Shown in pieces: positions 40,602 through 52,600 of a stretch of DNA of 64,000 bases. The notes below the pieces were generated by a model, which was not told the origin of the DNA, did no database searches, and saw nothing but the letters and a program-made list of their open reading frames with translations. Source of the stretch: an uncultured Oscillospiraceae bacterium (lineage in GTDB: Bacteria; Bacillota; Clostridia; Oscillospirales; Oscillospiraceae); the NCBI GenBank assembly GCA_947631395.1, contig CANRLF010000001.1:1-64000 (forward strand), in the 5' to 3' direction. Every line of letters begins with the position of its first letter. Position 1 is the first letter of the stretch. Position numbers and translations under genes: made by a program.

Positions 40602-42190
40602 TCGTGGGACTTCCGGTCGGAATGGAGGATGACGGCATCACAAAGCGCGGCGGAATGGCCTTTGGCGGCTATAACCATAATCTTTACGCCGGGGACGGCG
40701 AGATATGGGACATGGAAAACCTGACAGGCGATTGGGCACCTTTACTGGCCCCCAGACGGCCCCGGTATCTGATCCGTACACTTTCCCGTCCGAATGGGAT
40801 ATATGGCTCTGACGGGCTGTATTTTGTGGACGGTGAGGACTTTTACGCCGGTGATGAGATAAAGGGTAAGGTTTCGGACGGTCACAAGAGCTTCGCGGCC
40901 ATGGGGGCTTATATCCTGATAATGCCGGACAAGGCCTTTTATAACAGGCTGACAGGCGAATTTGGTTCTTTAGAGGCGTCCTGGAGCGGTAGCGCGAAGC
41001 TCCAGGACGGCACCATATATGAGGAGGAAGCCAAGGCCAATACCATTTATGCCGCGGGGGCAAACTGGGAGTCCCGCTTTAAGCCGGGGGACGCGGTGAC
41101 GATCTCCGGGTGCGGTGTACACCCGGAGAACAATCTGACGATCGTTATTCGGGAAATCGAAGGGGACTACCTGAGATTTTATGAAAACAGCTTTGTCATC
41201 GGTACCGGCGGGGACCAGGAGGCGGCCATAACCGTATCCCGCCGTGTACCGGACATGGACTTTTTCTTCGCCAACGAAAACAGACTGTGGGGGTGTAAGG
41301 GCGACGATATTTACGCCTCTAAGCTTGGGGATCCTTTCAACTGGTCCGTTTTTGACGGGATCTCCACGGACAGTTATAGCGTCTCTGTCGGCTCCGCCGG
41401 GGACTTTACGGCCGGCTTTTCCTATAAGGGCTACCCGTGCTTTTTCAAGGAGGAGAGCATCTACAAGGTATACGGGGACAAGCCGTCAAATTTTCAAGTC
41501 ATGGGTTCGGCGTCCCTGGGCGTGGAGAGGTCGAGCGGGTCAAGTCCGGCCATCGCCGGAGAGACGCTTTTCTATCTGAGCAGGACCGGCGTAACGGCCT
41601 ACTCGGGTGGAATGCCGGCGTCTGTCCATGACGCCTTCGGGACAGACCGGTACCGTGAGGCCGTTGGAGGTACGGACGGCGTTAAATATTACATAAGCAT
41701 GAAGGACGCCGACGGGGTGTATCAGCTCTTCGTATATGACACGTCCCGGAACATGTGGCACCGTGAGGACGCGACGGAGGTCGTGGGCTTTGCGTGGGAT
41801 AAGGAGTTATACATGCTGGACGCGGCGGGGCATGTATGGCTGTGGGGATCGGCAAGAACGGTCCCGGAGGGGGCGGAGCAGGAAGCGCCGCTTCACTCCA
41901 TGGCGGAGTTCGGGGACTTTGTTGACTCTGACCCCAACGTAAAGGGCATTGGAAAAATACAGATCCGGATACAGCTGGACGCCGCGGCGGAGGTAAAGAT
42001 CCTGATTCAGTATGACTCCGACGGGGTGTGGCAGGAGGTCAAGACGCTTAAGGCCACGGTAAAGCGGAGCTTTTATCTGCCGGTGATACCGCGGCGGTGT
42101 GACCATATGCGCCTGAGACTGGAGGGCGTGGGACAGTGGAAGTTATATTCCCTGGTGCGGGAGGCTTATTCCGGCAGTGAGCTTTATTAA
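40598..42190 (+). CDS. Putative tail-hub or head-closure protein
   Basis: 530 residues, overlapping the previous gene. Beta-rich throughout, with DDGITKRGGMAFGGYNHNLY and repeated blade-like parts (FYAGDEIKGKV, CKGDDIYASKLGDP, SIYKVYGDKPSNFQVMG). Resembles propeller-like proteins that plug the podovirus neck (P22 gp10 role). No enzymatic motif. Role inferred. Confidence 0.55.
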   Translation: MIVGLPVGMEDDGITKRGGMAFGGYNHNLYAGDGEIWDMENLTGDWAPLLAPRRPRYLIRTLSRPNGIYGSDGLYFVDGEDFYAGDEIKGKVSDGHKSFAAMGAYILIMPDKAFYNRLTGEFGSLEASWSGSAKLQDGTIYEEEAKANTIYAAGANWESRFKPGDAVTISGCGVHPENNLTIVIREIEGDYLRFYENSFVIGTGGDQEAAITVSRRVPDMDFFFANENRLWGCKGDDIYASKLGDPFNWSVFDGISTDSYSVSVGSAGDFTAGFSYKGYPCFFKEESIYKVYGDKPSNFQVMGSASLGVERSSGSSPAIAGETLFYLSRTGVTAYSGGMPASVHDAFGTDRYREAVGGTDGVKYYISMKDADGVYQLFVYDTSRNMWHREDATEVVGFAWDKELYMLDAAGHVWLWGSARTVPEGAEQEAPLHSMAEFGDFVDSDPNVKGIGKIQIRIQLDAAAEVKILIQYDSDGVWQEVKTLKATVKRSFYLPVIPRRCDHMRLRLEGVGQWKLYSLVREAYSGSELY

Positions 42191-42260
42191 AAATAATCAG
42201 GGGATATTTTAATAAACAGTCAAGGATCCGGACATATTTAAAATTTCAGGAGGTTATGAA

Positions 42261-43616
42261 ATGGCAAAGAGCACGTATTCATGGGAGGACTTTTTGAAGG
42301 AGCTTGACGGCTCGGGGCTGAGGGACCAGTTTTCGGACGCGGACTTAAAGCTGGCCCAGGCCAATCCGGACATTGGCATGAGCCTCTTAGGATATAAGAG
42401 ACAGTATAACGGTACGGAGGATAAGGCGGAGCGGGCAAGGCTCAACAACGCCGCCAATGCCCTGCGGTCAAGCTATGGCGGATATACCGGAGGGGCAAAC
42501 GGGGCGAGCTTCCTGAAGGACCCGCTGGCGCCGAGGGATTTTTCCTACAAGGAAGCGCCCACCTACCAGAACCGGTATGACGGCAGGATACAGGAGCTCC
42601 TTGACGCGGTGACTAACCGGGGTGACTTTAGCTATGACGCGGAGAAGGATCCCCTTTTCTCTCAGTACCGCAAGCAGTACATACGTGAGGGCCAGAGGGC
42701 AAGCGCCGACGCAATGGGACAGGCCGCGGCAATGAGCGGGGGACTTCCCTCAAGCTTTGCCGGGACGGCGGCCGGACAGGCGGCCAATTATTATAACGCC
42801 CAGCTCACGGACAAGATACCGGAGCTGGAGGAGCTGGCGTATCAGAAGTACCTCAACGCGTTCGATATGGACAGGGCAAAGCTCTCGGCAGTCCAGAACG
42901 CGGAACAGTCGGACTATCAGAAGTTCCTTAATGAGCTCGGCCAGTACAACAGTGACAGGAGCTTTGCCTATGGGCAGTTCTCGGATCAGCTCTCAAGGGA
43001 GCAGGGAGATCGCGACGCGGCGGAGGAAAGACGCAGATACGAGAACGAGACGGCCTACCAGAGGGAGCAGGACGACCGGGACAGGAAACTCGCTGAGGCC
43101 CAACTGTACGCCCAGTATGGGGATCTGAGCGGGCTTAAGGCGCTTGGCGTGGACACGTCGAAATATGAAGCTCAGCTCGCGGCGGCAAACACGCCGAGGA
43201 CGGTTTACAGCGGTTCGGGGAGCGGGAGCGGGTCCTCGGCCAGTTCCGCAAGCAGTGAGGGGAAGAACCAGGACTACGACGGGCTTTTTGCCAAGGCCAT
43301 GGAGAGCAATAACCCCGAGAGTTTTATATCGAACAACTATAAGAACTTCGGTTTTACGAGCTCCACGGGACTGTATCGCGACTATCTGAGGTGGGCCGAG
43401 GGCGAAAATGAGAAGGAGGAGGCCGAGGCCAACAGGATAACGGATATGTCCCAACTGGGGGGCGAGGCGAGGAGGCTCCTTAACGGGTTTGCCCGTGGCT
43501 ACACGAATCTGGAATCAGCGGCCAATACGGTACAGCGAGAATATGAACAGGGAAAGATAACTGAGGCGGAGGCAAGGTACCTCCTTGAACGCCTTGGAGC
43601 AGAGTCGGAGGTGTAA
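42261..43616 (+). CDS. Putative internal virion/ejection protein
   Basis: 451 residues; CAGGAGGTTATGAA upstream. Helical, Gln/Ala/Asp-rich (ASADAMGQAAAMSGGLPSSF, YQKFLNELGQYNSDRSFAYG), with a Ser/Gly linker near 315-330. The last 60 residues (ARGYTNLESAANTVQREYEQ) look like a helical hairpin. Directly upstream of the giant protein, as ejection proteins often are. No enzymatic motif. Confidence 0.55.
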   Translation: MAKSTYSWEDFLKELDGSGLRDQFSDADLKLAQANPDIGMSLLGYKRQYNGTEDKAERARLNNAANALRSSYGGYTGGANGASFLKDPLAPRDFSYKEAPTYQNRYDGRIQELLDAVTNRGDFSYDAEKDPLFSQYRKQYIREGQRASADAMGQAAAMSGGLPSSFAGTAAGQAANYYNAQLTDKIPELEELAYQKYLNAFDMDRAKLSAVQNAEQSDYQKFLNELGQYNSDRSFAYGQFSDQLSREQGDRDAAEERRRYENETAYQREQDDRDRKLAEAQLYAQYGDLSGLKALGVDTSKYEAQLAAANTPRTVYSGSGSGSGSSASSASSEGKNQDYDGLFAKAMESNNPESFISNNYKNFGFTSSTGLYRDYLRWAEGENEKEEAEANRITDMSQLGGEARRLLNGFARGYTNLESAANTVQREYEQGKITEAEARYLLERLGAESEV

Positions 43617-43619
43617 GGT

Positions 43620-46600
43620 ATGGCTACGATTGAAGAAATGGCGGACCAGGTCAGAAAGCAGGCAAGGGAGCGGAAAACGAACGGCGCGAATAATACGGCG
43701 GGGGTACAAGATACCTCCGCCGTCAAAAGCGTTTCCGCGGGTACCGGCTCGGCTAATACCGGATCCACGGCTAAGAAAATGCAGAGCATAGAGGAAATGG
43801 CAAACCAGGTCAGAAAGCAAGCATGGGATTACAAGGCGGCGCACCCGGTGACAAACACGGTCACTACTACAACGGCGTCGACGGTAAAGCCGTATGTGTC
43901 ATATGCTGACTACGGTCAGGGACTGCTTGACCGGGTAAACAAAGCAGAGGAGCGGGCTAAGAAGCTTGACGAACTCCTGAAACAGGCTCCGGCGGCCATA
44001 AGCAATCAGGATCAGACGTTGAAGCGCGTGGAAGCCGAGGCGGACAGTATATACAAATCCGGAGCTTGGGCAACAAACCCAATCGTGTCCGATATGATAA
44101 AAAAGCTCTACGATGAGCAGTCAATGACCGCAAATAAATTAGAGACTATGAGGAAGGCGTATATCAGTTTGACCTCCGATGCCCAAAAGGCCACGGAAGA
44201 GTACTTGGCGGCGGTAGACGCCTACAACGGTTTTTATGGGTTTACCGGTGAAGATGACACCGCTGATACTTTCCGGATAGGCTCCGGTTCGGCTTGGGAC
44301 GAATGGCGCCGGAGCATAAGGAGTGAGGCGGAGATACAGGAAGACCTTAATAATGTTGACAGGGAAATTGAGCGTATAAATAGCACTGATGATCCGGAGC
44401 TGGCCGCTAAATTGGTTGAGAACGAGGGTACATTGAGGCGGCTTATAGACTACATACAGTCCTCCGGAAATTATTCGGGGGATATGGGCGATGTAGCGAA
44501 AATCGAGGCCGCTTACGGTATTTCTCCGGAGAAGTCAGGGAGCTTGAGTCAGTACCTTGCCGATATACAACGCGTCTATATGGCCCGCGGAAGTACCGAG
44601 GAAATGGAGAAGAAAAAGGCGCTCCTTAATGAGGAGCTTAAAATGTCGAAGTACCTCAAGTGGGAGGAACTGAGGAACAACACGGACTTTTCAGAAAAAA
44701 GCTCCTACACCCCAAAGGAGGGATGGAAGGGCGAATTTAATGCTCTTGCGGGGAGATACACCATCAACGATCAGAGCGCCTTTGACTATGAGTATGTAAA
44801 TAAAAATCCTGAGGCTCAGGGAGTGGCGAGAGTCAACGACGTACAGAGCGGGGCGCCTTTTCTGGGCGTGGATCAAAGTTTCCTGGAGAAGATGGAACCG
44901 GAGGAGATCTCCATGTATAACTATGTCTACGCCACCCAGGGCGCGGACAAAGCTCGGGAGTATCTCAAGGACCTGCAAACCTCACTTACGGCCAGGCAAA
45001 GAACCGACAGGACCAAGGAGTGGAGGGAGTACGCTGAAAAGGAACCGGTGGTGTCCTCGATCTTCAGCACGATCACCAGCCCCATGAAAGCACTATCCTA
45101 TATGGGACAGGTGGCGGATTACATGCAGGACGGGAGCATCGACCAAAACGCCGGGTACAATAAATTCTCATACATAAATTCGGCCATCCGGGATGAGGTG
45201 GGGAAGAAAATCGAAAGTAGCGGGAAGTGGGGCAAGGTAGGATCCTTCCTCTATCAAACCGGGATGAGCATGGCGGACTTCATATATACAACGGCTATAT
45301 CCGGGGGGTTCACCGCCGGGGGAAGCGAAAAGGCCAGAAAGGCCGCCGAGAGTATAGCCCTGTCCATCATGGGTACCAGCGCGGCGGCGGACTCCGTTAT
45401 TGAGGCAAAAGACCGTGGACTTTCGGACAATCAGGCTTTTGCCCTTGGTACCATCGCGGGCCTTGCCGAGGTCGTCACGGAGAAAGTGAGCCTTGAAACA
45501 TTGCTGAACGGCACCAAGTGGTCAAAGAGCGCGGTGGGATACTTCCTCGCTAATACAATAGCCGAGGGGAGCGAGGAGGCCGCCAGTGACCTGATAAATT
45601 GGGCCGCCGATGTTCTTATCACCCAGGATCAGAGCCAGTGGAGGGAGGATATACGGGCACTCATGGAGGCCCATCCGGATTGGAGCGAAAACAGGGCTTT
45701 TGGTGAGGCGTTGAAAAGCAAGGCCGCCGAGATAGGTCTGGACGCATTGGGCGGGGCTCTTTCCGGCGGGGTTATGGCTATACCGGGCTCGGCAAATATG
45801 GCGGTAAACTCCCGGAGGCTCGGGGGAGATATACAAATGGGCGGCATGGATGCCGCGCGAGCCCTCATAGAGCAGGGGAGGAGCTACGGCCCAAAGACGC
45901 CGGCGGCAAAACTGGCGATGGAGCTTCAAAATAAAATAAGCGCCGGCGGAACACCCACCAAAGCGGAGCTGGGGTACCTTGAAATGGCGAACCGCAACGC
46001 CGCCGAGGAACAAAGGGCGAAAGGTGAAAAGGAGAAAAGCGCCCCGGAAGGGGCTGAAACGCCCCAGAATACCGCCGCGCCGCAAAACGAGCAGGTGCCC
46101 ACCCCACGGCCGGAAACAAACACAGCGTCGACTGAGGGGGCTGAGGCGAAGCCTGAGAGCGCAACTGGAGGGGAAAACAAAAACCCCGCCGTGTCCATGG
46201 AAACGGCGGACGAAGAACTAACCTTGGCTGAGCGTAAGGTCATGCTTGAAAAAAGGAAGAGCGCACTTCAGGAGAGGGCCCGTAAATATATAGAGGCCAC
46301 GAACCGCGGAGAGGATACGGGCGAGCTGGGTAATGAGCTTTACCAGGAGGCGGAGGACATAGAGGCGGAGCGCCGGTCCATTGAGGCGGAGGAGCGGGCA
46401 CGGGAGCTGAGAGCCGAGAACGAGGAGCTCAGTGAGCGCCAGCGCGCCCTTACGGTGGCTCCCACAGGTAAACAGATACAGGAGCGCCAGGAGCGGGCCG
46501 GGAACCTCCGTGAGCTTGAACGGTCAGGGAGGGAGTCCGGGGCCACGGAGGAGCAGATCGAGACGGCCAGGAGAATATCCAACGCGACCGGCCGCAAAAT

Positions 46601-49600
46601 CGTTTTTGTAAATGAAAGCAGCGCCAAACGTGGCTATTACCAGAGCGGGACGATCTATGTTGATGCCGCTCGCGGTAATGAGATGGAACAAATAATCGCC
46701 CATGAGCTGACACACAGCATTGAGAACTCCAACCTCTACGGAGATTTTTCCCGGCTTGTGCAACAAAGGATCGTGGAAACCACAGGCGACCTTGAGGAGC
46801 GGCTTGAGGAGATAACCACAAGATACGCCGCAAATGGCGTTAAGCTTGAGAATGACGTGGCGGCGATGAAGGAGGTCGTCGCTGAGTATGTTGAGCACGA
46901 GCTTCTCACAAGCGAAGAGGCAATCACAAGCTTAGTCAAAGAAAACAGGTCTTTGGGTCGGAGGATCCTTGATCTGCTGGACAAGCTCCTCGCAAAACTG
47001 AGGGTAAAGGGGGCGAAGGAAAGGGCCTTCGTCCAGACCGCCCGTGACCTCTACGCCCGGGCCCTGGTTGAGACGCGGAGCGAGGTCGACACTCAGGCGG
47101 CCCTTGATGAGGCCCGTGTCGCACTGGGCAACGGGGAAATAAGCGATGAGGAATTTGACAGGATATACGATGCGCTTGGGGTCGGCATTGAGGAAGGGAC
47201 GGCCCAAAACTCCATAGCCGTGTCCCAGAGGCAGGAGGTGGCCGGGAGGCTTCGTTCGATGCTCAACTCCGGAGCGTCCATCCGGGAAATACAGCGGTAT
47301 GTAAACTCTGTAGCCGGTACCGAGACGCGGAAAAACTCAGCCGGCACAAAAGGCGACGGGGCAAGGCGGATCGTTGAGGCCGCCCACCGGTCAAACATGA
47401 GCGTTGATGAGTACCTGCGCCAGAATTGGGATGAGTACGAGGTCGACGGCGAGCTTACAGCTGACGCCCGGAGGGCGATGGAAATGGAGGTGGCAAGGCA
47501 GTATTCAATTTCCAGAGATGAGATCCAGGCCATACAGAATATTGGCAGAAAGAGTGTCAATGACTTTACCCCTCAGGAAATTGAGCAAACTGAGAGCTTC
47601 GCAAGGAGGTACTGGCAGGAGATGGGGCCGAAGTCCCCGTTCTTCCGGGCGTGGTTTGGCGACTGGAGAGCAAATGATAAGACGCCGGTACACACGGTAA
47701 AAGTCAGCAGTGACGCTACTTATAAAGCCGGTAGAGCCGTAAACAATGATACAGGCAGAACAATTTCATGGGGAAGTGATTTTCAACACGAAACAAGGGT
47801 GCACCAGCGGAGCAGTGGAATTGCCGGTAATATCGTTGGCAATATCGAAAGCCTTGTAAAAAACGCTGTTCTTCTGGACACTGAGACCTCAGAAAGGAAT
47901 AGCAAAACAAAGCTACCGGGGACAGCTTTTATGCACTCATTCTATGCGCTGGCGCGTGAGGCAGACGGCAGGACATCAATTATGAAACTGTACGCAGAAG
48001 AAGCGGTCTCAGAGGGGGGCAATCCGTTTACACGGGCTTATGAGCTGAAAGATATAGAAAAAGTGGCAGTCACCGCTAACGGTGTTCTCTCCACAAAGGG
48101 AGGCTTAACCGAGGCGGCAACTACCACTAATATTAGTGTAGCAGATTTGTTCGATGCTGTCAAGCGGTATGACAAGGAATTTAACCCCAAGCCCGCCAGC
48201 AAGGTCGTGGATGAGGACGGAAAGCCATTAGTGGTATACCACGGTACGGACGCGGAGTTCAATGTGTTTGACAGGAACAAGGGCCGTAGCAATATGGACA
48301 TTCAGGGATCCTTCTTCTCTCCATGGGAAATTGACGCCGGAGGGTATGGAGCGAATGTGAGGGCTTATTACCTTGACATCAAAAATCCTGCTCCAGAGAA
48401 CGTGGCTTACCGTGCGCTAAACCGCTTCAAGAGCCAGAACAACGCCGGGGTATTGGCGAGACAGTATCTTGAGTCCATGGGCTATGACGGCGTGAACAAC
48501 TCCGGTGAGGAGTTTATCGCTTTTAAGCCGGAGCAAATCAAACTTGCCGAGGGTAACCGAGGAACGTTTGACAGGGCAAATCCGGATATTCGTTATTCAA
48601 TCGACCCTGACGACGCGCGTATGGACACGGACAGTGTGGCCGGTAAGGATTTGAAAAAGCCATGGCAAGTTAGGAAAGACCTTAACGACTACATTGCCGA
48701 GGCCGAAGGCTACCCGGTCATAAACGGGGTCCGCCTCCATCACGGTCAATGGGTACTTGTTCAAGATGAAATGCTGGATGAATACGGAGATCCCGTACTT
48801 GGCGAGGATGGCAAGCCCCGGAAATATCACAATTACGGCATGGTCGTGGGAACAACACAGGACAAAAAAGTGCTTGTCCATTTTTGGAATAAGGGCGATG
48901 GAAAAGAGGACATTCACAAGGAAGTGGCTATAAATCCCGCCGACCTTACGCCGACTCCCGGAGAATACCAGCCCGATTTGCATGAAGCAATCGCCAGGAA
49001 TGAATATCTGGAAAACGGAGCGCCGCTTGAGGTGCCGGACAGCGCCGTCAGTGAGGCGGACGTCAGGGAGTTTGAGGCGATGCGAGAGCCGAATAGGGAT
49101 CCAAATTGGAAACCTCTTGAAATTGATAACCTTCCGACAAAGGCGAAGGGGGAGCTCCAGAGGGCTGAGCGGGAACTTATAAACAAGGTCGGGACACTGA
49201 TGCAAGTGCCGAAGTTTGCCCAGAGAAAGTACCTAACGGAGATCGCCCAGAAAATCAGCCGTGAATATTTAACCGAGGGGCGTATTACACAAGAGACGCG
49301 CGATAAACTATTTGAGGAGGCATATAACCGCGGCATAGAGGTAGACAGGGAATTTTACGACCAATACAAGGACCTCAAACAACGGCTTCGAGAAACGGCG
49401 GTTACTATTTCCGAGACCGACAAGGCAGACACAGCGGACTTCGAGCACTTCAGGAAGCGGGCCTTTGGAATACTAAAAATAGTAAAGAGCGATGGCCTCC
49501 CGGTGGATACCGCATACCAGGAACTTGCCGATAAGTATCCTTCACTATTCCCCGGCGAAATCACTCACCCGGCAGACCAGCTTGTGAGAATGTACGAGGT

Positions 49601-52600
49601 GGCCGACAGCATCAGGATCAGCAAAAAGACACTTGATGATGCCTTTGGCTCTGAGGCGAAAATTTATAAATTGTCCTTGAGAAATGAATTTGACTCCGCT
49701 ATCGGCGATTCCATTGTAAGGCTCCGGAACGTAAAAAGATACTCTGACGACCGCGCGGCCCAGGCCAAAGTGCCAGAGACGATACTGACACCGGAAGAAG
49801 TCAAGGAGCTCTACCCCAAGGCAAGAGACGCTCGGAAAAATTATGAGAAGGTGTCTGCTAAGGAACTGCTCACGGCTGAGGACCAGAGGCAGGTAGGTCG
49901 CCTGATGCGTGGCGACATCGAACTTTCGGACCTTAAGCCAGAGCGGGACAATGTAAAGGGCATCACCGCGGTATACAACGCCAAGCAGGAATACGAGAAG
50001 TACGCAAGGCAGATCCGCGAGTGGAACGAGGCGCGCCGCGGCCAGCTCCGGGCGGAGGCTGACGAATATTTGAAAACCGCTAATGGGTGGAAAGACAAGA
50101 AGAAGGGTATCATGTACGCCCGTGAGACCCAGGAGCGGAATATACGGGACATCGTGAAGGACCAGAAGTTGGCGGATAGGATCATCAAGAAATATTTCAC
50201 ACCGGTACACGAGGCGGCGGCAAAGGCCAACAAATTAAAAAACCGCGTACGGAACCGGGTCCGGGAGCTGAACATATCGAGAAGGATAGCGGAGGGCAAC
50301 AAGGTCAGCGAGGCCCACGCGGTACAGCTCCTCGGCGAGGCCCTTGACAACATCGACTATCTCACTCACGCACGGACCGTGAAGGAGCGGGACGGCAAGA
50401 GCCTTGCCGATTGGCGGGGCGTGGTGCAGGAGCTTTACGAAACAAACCCGAATATGGACTGGGACAGGGTCAAAAAGGCGGTTGAGGAGTTCAGAAAGAT
50501 ATACGACGAGCTCTTTGAGCTGATGAATGACTCCCGCGTCCGAAACGGTTACGAGCCGGTGGCTTACAGAAAAGGTTATTTCCCGCACTTTCAACCTGGG
50601 GAAGGTGACAGCCTTATTTCCCGCTTCGGCAAGGCGCTGGGGATCTCCACTGAGGTCACGGCCCTTCCAACCACGATAAACGGGCTCACGCACACCTTCA
50701 GGCCGGGCATACAGTGGTTTGGCAACGCTCTTGAGCGCACCGGGTTCAGCACCGCCTATGATGCCGTGGAGGGCATAGACAAGTACATCGAGGGCGTGGC
50801 CGACGTCATTTACCAGACGGAGAATATTCAAAGGCTCCGGGCGCTTGCCTCACAAATCAGGTACAGGACCGGCGACGAGGGACTGAGAAGGCAGGTCGAC
50901 GAAGTTAGAGCAAACACGTCTCTCACGGAGCAGGACAAGGAGAACCGTATCAAGGAAATCTATGAGAGCGGGAAATATGCCCTGAGCAATTACGTCGTGG
51001 ACCTGGAGGAGTACACGAATATCCTGGCCAACAAGAAAAGCCGCGCCGACAGGAACATGGAGCAGGCACTGGGGCGCGACATGTACAATCTGGTAAAATC
51101 CGTCGAGGGACGCATAGCGGCGAACATGGTAGCGATAAATCCCGCTTCCTGGTTAACGAACCTTATTCCGCTCACTCAGGGCGGGGCAATGCTGGACAGG
51201 GGTATGCTCATCCGCGGAATGTGGGATACAGTGAAGGCCATCAGGACTGATGACGGTTTTGTTGGGACAAGCACATTCCTCACAAACCGGCGCGGGTCGG
51301 ATCCGCTGGTGAGGACCTGGCAACAGAGGGCGTCGGCTAAGGGGTCAAGCCCCATGGAGCTGATAGACCGTTTTACGGCGGACTCCCTTGTGCGGGCCCG
51401 ATACAGGCAGAACGTGCAAAACCGGAAAATGAGCGAGCAGGCGGCGATGGAGGAGGCCGACAACTGGGTGGCCGGCGTCATGGCCGACAGAAGTAAGGGA
51501 TCCACTCCGACGCTTTTTAACCGGTCAAACCCTCTGACGAAGCTACTTACCCAGTTCCAGCTTGAGGTCAACAACCAGCTCAGCTACGTATTCAAGGACA
51601 TGCCCCGGGGACTTCGGGAGAAGGGACTGGGCGCGTTGGCTCTGGCGTTATTCAAATTCGCCCTGGGGGCGTGGCTCTATGATGAGGTGTATGAGTACTT
51701 CATCGGGAGGCGCCCGGCCCTTGATCCAATAGGGATCATCAACGACACGGTAGGCGATTTGACGGGCTATGAGCTTCCCAACATGGTGAGCCTCACGACG
51801 GGAGTAATCAGCGGGAACATACCGTCTTTCAAGACACAAAAGGGCGGAACGGTGAGCGGGCTTATAAGCAATGTGGCGGATCAGCTACCCTTTATGGGCG
51901 CTGTGGGTGCCCTGGGGCTTGACGATACGCTTGGCTTGGACATCGACGCCGGCCGCCTATCGGTCGAAAGCGCGATCCCCAATCTTGGGAAAATCGGAAA
52001 GGCACTTTCCAAAGATAATGATTGGGCCGTGAGAAAAAGGGTACGAACCGCTGTAAATGAAATCGGGAAGCCTCTAACGTATATTCTGCTCCCATTCGGT
52101 GGCGGACAAATGAAGAAAATCCTTCAGGGAGTCGACGCGGCCATAAAGGGTGGGAGCTACACCGTGGACGAGAAGGGCCGGAACATCATGCAATATCCCG
52201 TGTATAAAGACACACTGTGGGATAAAATCGGCGCTTATGCAGGCGGCGTGATTTTCGGTAAGGTGTCAAATTCTAACGCTGTGAAATGGGTTGATAACAA
52301 CTTTAAAAATTACAGCGCCAAAGCAACCGGGGCATATCAGGGACTGACCGCTGCCGGTGTCAAGGGACGTGACGCGGACGAACTGATCATTGCGCTGGCT
52401 GGAGCGGAAAAAACAGAAGGAAAAAGCGAAACACAGGTAAAAATCGAAACGCTGAAGAGTAGCTCTCTCCCAGACAGCTTGAAAATCATCCCCTATTATG
52501 CGATGATAGCCGGGGACAAGAAGATAGAAGTGATTGACAAGCTGGCGGAGAGCACCAAACCGGAGGACCTCTTCAATATGCTGATGGACTATGAAGATGC

